Shown here: positions 31,251-42,200 of the stretch, piece by piece
Layout: every line of letters starts with the position of its first letter
How positions within the stretch are numbered: position 1 is the stretch's first letter
From: Owenia fusiformis
Lineage: Eukaryota > Annelida > Polychaeta > Sabellida > Oweniidae
Reading direction: 5' to 3'
Length of the DNA: 64,000 nt
Assembly (NCBI GenBank): GCA_903813345.2
Contig: CAIIXF020000009.1
Span: forward strand, 5,140,030-5,204,029
Translations under genes and position numbers: made by a program
The notes under the pieces: generated by a model
Told to the model about the DNA's origin: nothing
Database searches by the model: none
The model's input: the letters and a program-made list of their open reading frames with translations, nothing else

Positions 31251-31575
31251 CAGTTTAAGTTTAAGTTTATTGTTCCATTCAGTTTATATACATTACATAT
31301 TATAACAATGTGACGCGGAGCGTATATTGCGTTTTGTATAAAAGATAAAGGTCATATAAGAGTATAATAATTTATTGTTGAAGTGTTGGAACATAAGAAG
31401 TAAAGGTGAAAGGACTGCAGAGTAATCATAGAAAATAACTAACCATATCTAATAATTTGAAATGATGTGTTTTTTGAGAGCTGCCTTAAATGAATTAATA
31501 TTGACACATTCCTTAATTTTATTTGGTAATTTGTTGTAGTATGATGGACCAACAACCTTAACACGGTTGAACTTT
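31251..31575 (-). mobile_element. 3' end of a CR1/L2-type LINE
   Basis: Minus strand 31574-31450 reads KFNRVKVVGPSYYNKLPNKI and ends …KAALKKHIISNY then TAG, the typical LINE C-terminus (…WNxLPxxI…SFKxxLKxxL). The 3'UTR continues to a short AAACTT repeat tail at 31270-31251. 5' truncated copy of about 325 bp. Confidence 0.78.
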
Positions 31576-32637
31576 AATTAGAGAGGAACTCAATAAACGA
31601 ATTTGCAAAGAACAATTTTCAATAGTAATGTAATAAAATGGTGATTGATGATCTAATTGTTACATGTGAATTTTAATTTGAACTTTTGATCTTTAAACAG
31701 AGTGATATGGTGAGAATCCACTAATATTAATTCATAAACTGAGCTGAAATATCACTAAAAACATGAAGTAAAAAGATTTAAAGATTACTCATGGAAGGTC
31801 TTAGATAAACATTTCTTCTCAAAAATACAATATGCAAAACTAGTAAGACATTGCGGTTTGAAATGACAAAATTGCTGATAATGTTGATATTGATGCAATC
31901 CTAAATGGCCAAGGAACATTCAGTATTGGCACCAGTATCATATCAGAATGATCAAAATAAAAATATCTGTATTAAAAATGCACATGCGTTTGCGCAGACC
32001 CAGCTTCTGTACTCATTTTTGATCTGATTCTGTGCTCTTGTATTAGTTTTGGCAGTTATCATAGAAACAACTCTTGTGCAAATATTGCAAACTGCTTCTG
32101 CTTCTATGTTTATATTTCTTATGTATGTACTGATCTTCTGTACTGCTTCAGCGTTCATCATGTTACTTTCCCTTTGTACCATTCTTGCCAACATCTATAG
32201 CTTCTGTGCTTATTTTGTAAGCAATATTTTTCATTATAAGAGCGCAAGATCAAACTCCTTGAAACTATATGGCATCTCTCAAATGATATACCACACTATC
32301 ATACATATGTGTGAAAACTTAAACTTTATTGCAACGCATTTAAAAATGTAACAATTTGTAACATTTGCGAAACTTAAAATTCCCTTGTGCTCACACTCTA
32401 TTTTTACAACATATTGTTGATGTACTCATCGGCCAGAAACAGTGCCTATAATAATATCGACTTTTATGGGTGGGGGCATAAAAACCTTACCAAAACATTT
32501 AATGTCGTAAACATTACGTCTACTACAAAACTATTGCTTGGATTATTATCATATGTTGTTTTCTACATGTTTGACAGTGCTTTACTTTTGAACTATAGAA
32601 TAAGAGGTTTAACATATATGACTCAACTGACATGATA
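31576..32637. other. no gene seen
   Basis: AT-rich sequence. I looked here for the next TEX14 kinase exon on the minus strand (APEV-like motif) and did not find it. Confidence 0.4.
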
Positions 32638-33045
32638 CTAGTATCTAGGGGTGTCACGGGTTGTATATCTTTCAGGTCGGGCCAGAAAAAAAGTGTGCGG
32701 GTTGGGTAATTTTGGGTCGGGTCAGAAAAAAAATGAATTTGACTTGCTGTTTAAGCCTGCATTATTGCATATCATAGCCTACCTTAATAAAGGGAAATGA
32801 TAGAAACTTAGCATTAAATCATTCGGAAGAACCGTAAACTATTCCCCATTCGTAAGTTATACGTATTCAAGAAATAGGCCAAAAGTTTGAAATTTTGCGG
32901 GAAATATAAGGAATTTTACGGTAACTTATGATATTCCCAAGTGTTCTGACCTGACCCAAAATTGGTAAGTAGTTGTTCATGACCTGAGCCTTCCGACCCG
33001 AGATTCGGGTCGACTTCGGGTCGGTGTGACACCCCTACTAGTATC
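32638..33045. mobile_element. 392-bp hAT-type MITE with 8-bp target duplication
   Basis: Element 32646-33037 with ends TAGGGGTGTCACGGGTTG and TCGGTGTGACACCCCTA. It is flanked by a perfect CTAGTATC duplication at 32638-32645 and 33038-33045. Subterminal GGGTCGGG / CCCGACCC repeats point inward from both sides. The 8-bp duplication and short TIRs define the hAT superfamily; there is no transposase, so it is non-autonomous. Confidence 0.88.
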
Positions 33046-33080
33046 CCATATAGTATAAGTAAAAGTATAAAGTAACTTAC

Positions 33081-33250
33081 TTTTCTACCATGTAGTCAAA
33101 GTTTCCAAGTTTGGCCTGGTAGCCATTGATAAGCTGTATAGCATGGGAGGTCACGCTACAATGTAGTAGATTCTGCTCATGGATGTACACCAATGCGTCA
33201 CAGATTTGAGACGAAATAGACGTCACCAATCCAAGAGGCATATCTTCCAT
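33081..33250 (-). CDS. TEX14: TEX14 exon, degenerate catalytic loop
   Basis: Acceptor tgattttcag, donor gtaagt, 5.9 kb from the previous exon. Reads MEDMPLGLVTSISSQICDAL, YIHEQNLLHCSVTSHAIQL and AKLGNFDYMVEK. The catalytic Asp (HRD) and the DFG Asp are both missing. It ends two bases into a codon, so another exon must follow. Confidence 0.85.
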
Positions 33251-36200
33251 CTGAAAATCAAAAGAACAGTGATTAATTGAAAATCTCAAATTATTTCAGT
33301 AAAAAATTTGGGAGCAAAGCACCCAACCTCATGTACCATCCTCATGTTGTTTTATTCCAATTTCACGGATTCACATATAAAGTAATACCATTCATAGTGT
33401 TTAAAGGAATTTTTGTTTTAATTACTGTACTCTCATTAGTCAAAATGAAATGAATACTTGCTTTAAAGGTAACACAGGTAAAAGAGGATGCATTTTGATT
33501 TAAAGAACGCTATTGACATCTTTGTTTCAATCTTTTTTAGCAAATAACTGTCATCATATACTCACAACATTTTCTCATTCATGAAAAAATGTATACCTAT
33601 TTATTTCATAACATTTTCAATTGAATTCAACCCAAAGGACATCTATTTAATTTGAAAAAACATTTATTGTAAAAAATGGCTAGATGGGTGGGTGTTACTA
33701 TATGTAACAAAATTTCTGCTGAATAAAATTCCTTTCAATATTTTACTTCACCAATGCCATCCAACTTGTTACAGTATATGTTACTGCTATATGTGTATAC
33801 CAATCAGAAATTGACAGAGTATTATTACTTTATATAGTAAGGGTTAATTGGGTCTATGAGTTGAGTTGTCTGGGCAATTACTGCCCCAAGGGTGTGGCAT
33901 TCTATGAACTGGGAAATTCTCTTTTGCCTTTTGAGTTTAGGATTGCACCCAAGTGGAAATGAAGATTTCATTCTCATACTCATGCTTCCCAAAATATACA
34001 AGATTCTTATATACAAGCTTCAAAATCATCATAAGACTGAATCAAGGGAATATACTATATCTAGTATTTGTGTTACTTCGCTATACCTGCTAGTTGCATA
34101 AATAAGTTACAAAAGATAATAGGTTTATGTTGGCAAGAGTAATATAATATGGCCATTTATTAACGTATACATAAAAATATTGGGTGAGACTTGAGATAAT
34201 GTATGCGGCGCCAGTCAAAATTGAAACTTCTGATTGGGTTCGAAGCCGAGATGCCCGGATATGTCCCAGCAAAAGCCGGAATTCACGTGATTTTTCACGA
34301 AGAAGGGGCGGAGTTTAAGCGAGATTCATCGAGACTTCTTCGTGTCAATCGTGTCAATCCCTGCATTGCTTATTGTTAACTCCACCTTTTTGCCCATATA
34401 TGGAGATGGAGATGCCACTTGCGAGCGTGAACAGTTCAGTCTAGAAATTTCTTAAGCGATGTCTTTCTTCGATTTTTCTACACGATATCTCGATAAATAG
34501 TGGACATATTTGTACCATTCTTTCGTCAAAATGAGGGTATCGCTGGAATACATATTTCCAATCTGTTGGTCAATAGATTTATTCATTGATACTGGCAGGA
34601 ATTAGATCGTAATAAACATGCTAAAATTGTAAAACTTGGAACGTTTGACAGTAATCTCCGAGTAATGTATGAATTGCATCAGGAGAAAGCAGGAGAAAAG
34701 CTGGGACAGTCTGTTGTGTGGAGTTTGCAAAGCAATCCCGGATATAAATGACGTCATCTTAGCAGTTTACATGGTTTCGAAAGTAATATATTTTAGCTAG
34801 GCTGCCTGGGTGTCGTAGTGATGAGTTTGAATTATGTCGATTATTCGATTGTTATATATAAATAAACATCGATCTTCGGCGAAGATAAAGTAAGAACAAC
34901 ATATATATCCGAGAAACATGTTGGTAAGTACAGTATTTCATTTATAATGGCAGAAAATCAAATTGAATCGAAATCGAATTTTCAACTTTTTCAATTTTTT
35001 TTCGTTCGATTATTTTGATTTTCAATTTGATTTTTACATTCTATCTTCTTCGTCCTGCGGGACTATACTAAGCATAGGTCCGGAACATGTATAACATTAA
35101 CGAGTCAAATTCACTTATAGAACATGCTGTAAGCTTTATTTCTTTACATTTTTACGGGCCTATGCCTGGGCTATGACTCTAGGCCTAGACTACTAGATCT
35201 ATAGGACTTAGACTAGCCTAAAGCTAGAGCCTTAGATCTAGCTCTTTCAGAAGCTGTGACTGATATGTTAGAACAGCCTTTAGAGCCCCCTATCAACCGC
35301 TTCAAAATTGTGTTAGTGTCCTCCTTGCGAAAATCGAAAAAAATTAAAAGGTGCTTCTGTGCCGAACAGCAAATTCTCATTATATATTGAGAAGCTACTC
35401 TTTACCAAAAAACCAAAAATGGAAGTTTTGACGGAAAGACATGACGTACAAGTCAAAATCTCTGAATCTTGCTAGGTACATGACAGATAAAGAGAATTTA
35501 AATCCTGATCAGCAAAGAAGCGGCTAATAACTTACATATTTTCTCAACAAAAAGCACTGATGTAGCTCACATTGGGAGATAGTAGTAAGCACTTGAAGTT
35601 GATTTCAATAGATCAGTTACACCTGTCATGATTTCAAGGAAAGACACAAAGTATCCGTCAAAAGAGAAAAGCTTACATAAATGCGAGCAAAATCTGCAGA
35701 TTTATTATAGCTATTGACTTCTCGAATATATTGAACGCACAACTCTAAACAATACTTGAAATTGAATAAAATTGACAAAATATGAGAAGACAGTCTAAAA
35801 CCTAACTGGGAGAGCTGCCATTGTTTGCCCGGAAATCTTCAGAGATTTTGACTGGTACTTTGTGTCTTTCCATCAAAATTGCCATTTTGGTTTCTCGCTG
35901 GGTAATTCACAGATGAAGAGAAATCTTGATTGACAAAAATACAGCTGATAGCTAACAGCTTTTCTTAAACAGAACATAAAGGAAGATATAAAGGAACCTG
36001 TTATGATTTTGAAGCGGGTGATTGCCGATAGGGGGCAAATTAAGGCTGTAAGTAGAGGGTGTAGCCAAATAAATCTAACCCAAATAGAGTTTAACACATC
36101 TCAGTATAGGCAAAATTAAAATTCATTAAAGTTTCATCACTTTAGCATGTGTACATTTGCTGGCCTTCTAATATTTTGCCAATAGATTTGTTAGGCTTGA

Positions 36201-39200
36201 TTTCTTATGAAATATAAGAGTGTATGGTTTCAATGTACTGTACTCCCAATATTTTTCGCGTGCGATTTAGTTTCGTGCTTTTCGCGATTGTGTAAAAATC
36301 ACGAAAATTAATAGTCGCGAATATCGCCAATTAAAGGCTGAGGTGCAACATGCCATTGACTAAGATCTAGAGATTGTAAATCTTATCCAAAGTATATGAT
36401 ATTGGGTAGGTGTAATTACTGTAGATAAGATAAATTAATTTTGAGGATTCAGAGAATAATGGAAGTTAAACCTTTGATATCCGCAAAATTTAATGGCCGC
36501 AAAATTGGTATTTCTCAAAATTCATGAAATTTAAACTCGCAAATTAACCGGTAGTACAGTATTTGCATGTGGAATAATTATGATATTGAGAGCATTGATG
36601 AAACAAATGCAATGAACTGATTTGATTGGCCAAGGGAGCATTGGAATTTTGACCTGAAGTTCACATGATTGTTGCTATAGGCCTTATGATTTTTGGGAAT
36701 TCCAGTAATACTATTAATGTCTATTATACTTATACAGTAAAACCTGTCTTATCCAAATGCCACCGCTACAAATTAAAAACATTCAGATTTAAACGTCTGA
36801 TTTCGAGGTTTTTGCATCCGAAAGATTCTTGATTTTGAAAAGATATTAATGCATTTTCACTTAATATTACTAGCATTGTAGGCGTTATGATTTTTTGGAA
36901 TTCCAGTAATACTATTATACTTATACAGTTATACAGTAATATCTGTCTAATACTTATACAGTAATATCTGTCTTATCCAAATGTCACCATGACCAGTTAA
37001 AACACCATGACCAGTTAAAAAAAACATTCAGGTGTGGAGGTGATCGTATTTCGAGGTTTTTGCATTCGCAAGATTCTGCATTTTAAAAATATAAATGCAT
37101 TTTCACTAAAAAGTATTAAGATTACTTTTGACCGCATAGCTTTATGACATTCCAAAATCCAAATCAAATGCTTGAAAGGTAAAACAGAAGTGTGCAATCA
37201 GAGATGATAGATACTATTGCATGAGTATATGAAGGCCATGTGTCAACTCTTCGATTGATAATACGCCTCGAAGTAAACACCCACTGGCTTGGGAAAGCTA
37301 TTTTCCCTCTTAATAAATGCCTGTCCCCTTGGAAAAATGTTTTCAATTTCCCTCTTAGTCTTAATAAAAGCCAATGGCATTTATTTTGAGTTCTTTCTAA
37401 TAAAGGCCCTGTGCAAAATAAATGCTCAGTGGGCCTATATGTTCGTTGAATTTAAAATTTCCCCTTCTACTCAATTTTTATAAATGTTTTATGCATCAGT
37501 ATGTTGCATTTGGAGACACAAATAAACTCTTAAAAGGAAAATATTTTCTCTTTAGTATGTTAACTTTGTCTACAAATGCAACATATTAATGTGAAAACAT
37601 TATAAAAAAATGGAAGGAACTGAAAATCAGGAAAACATTTTTGAAAAAAATGTTGATGGGGTCTTTGCACCTTCCCTGTCTCAATCTCCAATTTTTTTTA
37701 TCATCTGTATGAGTACTTTTCCTTTAGATAATGCATTGGCCTAACATACACACCTTACATTTTCAGAAAATTTCTGCAATTCAACATATGACCGTCTAAA
37801 TTCTGTTGCGAAACCTTTAGTATTCTTTCAAGAAATTTCCTGCTTACATGAAAGTCTTTTACATTCTGTTTTTTTTTTAATGTAACATAATGGCTGATAC
37901 CAATATTGTTCAAAGTTGTATATGTTTACACTATGGAACTAATCATTCTTTGAATTGAGTTCGATTCCTGAACAACTGGATATTTGACTAAACATTCCTT
38001 GGATTTGATTCGGCTTGATGAAGAGAAATCTTGACTGACAAAAATGCAGCTGATAACTAACAGATTTTCCCAAACAGAAAATATAAAAAAAATTTAAAGT
38101 GAGCACTTGATTTCAATAGTTTAGTTTCACCTATGCTTTTGAAGAAGGTGATAGCTGATAGGTGTCATGTAAAGGCTTTAAGTACATTACAAGGTAAGAA
38201 GGTACTGTTTCATTCATATTTCTTGGTTTTAAAAACATTTAATCAAATAAGCTGGAAATATTTTTGAGAAATGATATGATGGTGAAAGAAATAGATACAA
38301 AATTATAAAAAATTTATAATTAGCGAAAATTGATATCCGCAAAATTTCAAAATTGCAAAATTGTGAAAGATAACAGCATCAAATATTAGTGGCAGTACAG
38401 TATTTGCATGTGAAATAATTATGATATATTAATATAATAATATAATAATTGATGAAACAATTGCAATGAACTGTTTTGATTAGCCAAGGCCAGAGCATTG
38501 GAATTTGAACTAAAGTTGAGTATAATGTTATTGTATAAATTAAAAAAATAATTATAGAGACTTCCTACAAAGTTGATCTTCATTTCAAATAGCTGAGAAT
38601 ATTTCCCAAAATAGATTGACTAGGCCTTCAGATTTTTTTGAATTTCAGTATTACTATTACTCATACAGTAAAACCTGTCTAATCCAAATGCCACCGTGCA
38701 GTTAAAAACATTCAGATTGGGAGGTGTTCGTTATCACAATAGATTATAATTATATCATTGATAATTTAGAGTTTATTCAAAGATGGCAGCAGCATTCTCA
38801 GAACCTAACAATCAGAATCTCATTAATCTTTTGTTCACGTTAGTTATTTAAACTTTATATTCATATATAGATGGCAGTTCTTAAATATATGATAGACACC
38901 AATAATTCAACATCATAATTTAACCTTTTCCATTAAATATACCCTGTATCAAGCACAGAAACGTATTTACACCCTTTACTAAAATGGCAACCCCTGTATC
39001 ACGCACTTGTTTCATTATAAAATATTACATAGCAACTGGTATATATCTTGAAATAAAGGGTATGAAGAACACAGTGCTACATAAGTACTGGTCCAGAGAC
39101 CAAGAAGACATAAACTAGTTTATTTTGATCAGGGTCAACTGAATTTTTCAGCATGTACAGGTAAATAACATAGCAACTTCATACTTGTAGTAAATCAACT

Positions 39201-42200
39201 TTGACCAGATCCTTGAAACCTTATGATGCACCCAGATGGGAAGCAACTTACTTTTTCATGCATGACTTGGTAAAGGGACCCAAGTGAGATCCTCTCATAC
39301 AATAGCACCAAACTCTCCAGGTTGTTAGTCTGGCATATCCCCATTAGAAGTAGGATATTTGGATGGCGTAGTTGACTGAAAAAAGATTAAGAGTACAACA
39401 ACTATTTTTGTACATAACAACAGCCACCTTTATAACCTAGAAAAATTTCTGAATCCAAATTCTATGAAAATGAAGATATTGTTGTAAAAGAACAATTAAA
39501 TAGACTAGGAATTTCTCAATCTTGTGATAATTTGCAACAAAAGTCACCATGTGTGTACTGTGTTCTTCATGTAAGTAGTCAGTGCAATAGCCAGAGGGAG
39601 TTTTCACTTTTTCCCCTGGAATTCTTTAAAAACTGAAACCCCCTTGGCAAAAGCTGGCAAAGGGCCTGCCAAAATAATTTCATTATTTCTAATTCAAAAT
39701 ATATCATTGGATAGTTTTCAGGCAGGTTTCAGGGGACAAACAGACAATCAAATTGTATATTTAAAGAATTACCATGCATAATCTTTAAAACTTACGCCAT
39801 AAATTCATTCTCCCGGATGAGTAGATCTACCACACCGCCTTCTACAGGGTTCTGGTGTAAACGTTTCACTGTCACAAATGTTTTCTGCCATAACATACTG
39901 CAACAAAAAAGAGCAAACATATAATGGACCTGATAGCTTTTCATTTTGCTGGATCAAAAATTCAAGACACTTGTTCAGATTAAGGTATGTTATAATTGTC
40001 ACCCTCTAGTATGTCATCCTATTTACAACAAAATGATATGCTTCTTTTGATACCTGTAAATTGTTTAATCATAGGTTATAAAGGTGCTGGTTGATTAGTA
40101 TTTTTCTAATGTTGTTCTTTGTTCTATTGTTAAAAAACTAAGATTAACATACTAGCACAAATACTTAATATGTTCTTTGGTAATATGGAGAATGGGGTTA
40201 GTTGACTTAAATTAAGAATTTCAAAGTCTTATTTGACATTTAAGTGGCTTGCATTTACTGACAGAAATTGAAATTAAATTAAAATCAAAAATCAAAATAA
40301 AATGCTTAATCATCTAATCATCTTCGACCTTTTATATGAAGGCTAATCCACCTTCTGCCATCACAAACCCAACACATGTACACATATGCAGTAATTATTA
40401 AATATAAGGAATAAATAATAAATATGATCAACAATAAACAAAAGTAATGAAACTTCAAAATAAAACCTAAATACAGGATTTGGGAAAACATGAACAAAAT
40501 AACTCTTAAATATCTTCTATTATCTGGACTACCTCTCCATTACAAAAAATGGTCCATTATTATAGGTGATTCCGAATTCATCGTGACGTAGCATACTTTC
40601 ACCCACTAAAGGTACTGATGCAACAGTTCCTGAGTATTCACCACTCCCGAAATATATCTGGGGTTAAATAACATGTGAAAAAAATGTAACAAAGATATGA
40701 ATTTTAATATTGATCTCTCAAAGCATGCTTATTTAAGAAGTTGCAACATTGTTTAGGTGAGAGTCCAAAGTTTTTTTGCTTGTGTTGAATGCTTCAAAAA
40801 CAATCACTTGAAAAAAGTCCATCCTCAGAATAATTGTCTGAATTTAAGAATTTCAATTTAATTTCAAATTATCTACCACAAGGTGAATATAACATCAGAA
40901 TTTTGTTAAAAGGTCTCAAATAACAGGTGGTAATGGCAATAACAACATGTCATAATTTCTTGGTGGTACTTATAGAGTAAAAATTCAAATATGTTAGCCC
41001 TTTGTTGTATGTTGAATAACTTTCAAGATAAACTTTTATACAAAATTGAATATCAATCTCCAAAATATCTATGGGAACAAAATCAGATACAGCATTCCAA
41101 AACCTCAACACTTGAACACATCATAGATATACTAAAGAATGGACACACATTTTCATTAACATTTTTCACGTATATAATGGTTACCTTTCCGAAGCCGCTG
41201 CTGTGAACACTTTTTACACCCTCAACGGGACGTTCTGGACGAAACCTGTCAATGATCTTACTCACAGAGTCCTTTAGAAATGATGCTTCACTATCAGGTC
41301 TGGAAGGAAAGATATGTTGAATCAGAGATTAGGCAAGCTTGCTCATAGAGCTCACTTATAACTCAGTCTTACTTAAAAAGTTACTTTTAAACAACTTAGA
41401 AATATAATTCATGTACTTATATTTCTTATTGTATCAGTATCATAAATTAATGTAGCTTTCAGAAAAAAACTTTTCGAAATATAACAAAATCTCAATACTG
41501 TTTCACTGACACCCTACGTATATGGGTGCATAATCAAGTATATCATCACCAGTTCATTTCTCTTTCAATATTGCAGCATGTTGCCCTTTGTGCTTTTTCC
41601 ATAAACATCTTAAATTTGCTAAATGTGGTCACTGGTCAGGGAGGATAAAAATATTATGATTAAAATTAGAAGAAAATCAACCTGTTTAACTGATGACTAG
41701 ACTGTCTGTGAAGCATTGAATCACGGCCTGATGACGTCATAGCATTCATTCGCGCTTTTTCGAGATACTCCATCATTTTCTGACGCCTCCGAGGGTCTGA
41801 TTGTGATCTTGCCCAATCAACAGGCTTCCGTTTGTTTGAGTCATGCAGGCGCAGATCACCACCAGCTTCAATAAGCTTACTTAAGATGCGCCAATTACAG
41901 CTGTAGCATGCAGCATGCATTGGTGTAGAACCATTGAAGCTCCGTCTATTAAAAAAGAAATTAATGTCTTAAAACATAAAATACACTCGTTAGAACTAAA
42001 TTTTTAGATTTTTTATGACTGGTTTAAGAGAAACGTGCGTTCAAAAAGTTCTCTATATCGATACCACACCTTTCCTGATTTTCCAAGTCTCAAAAGAAAG
42101 AATACTGTATATATGAAACAGGGGAGGGACAACACAGCTTTGATACTTAAGATCTGATAAATACAAATATTTCTATATGCTCTGAGAGGTGGAATAATAG

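Larger units (their letters stand above)
33251..39251. other. large TEX14 intron with repeats
   Basis: 6.0 kb without a recognised exon. It holds a small hairpin pair CACGAAGAAG / CTTCTTCGTG (34298-34343), a CTAG-rich patch (35170-35245), a foldback element (35275-36050), a partial second copy (38018-38180) and several copies of a TACAGTAAAACCTGTCT-type segment. Confidence 0.55.

Noticed and set aside
31952-32635. Open frames of 80-100 codons on both strands
   Set aside because: AT-rich, hydrophobic by composition, no domain, no splice context; I could not support a gene.
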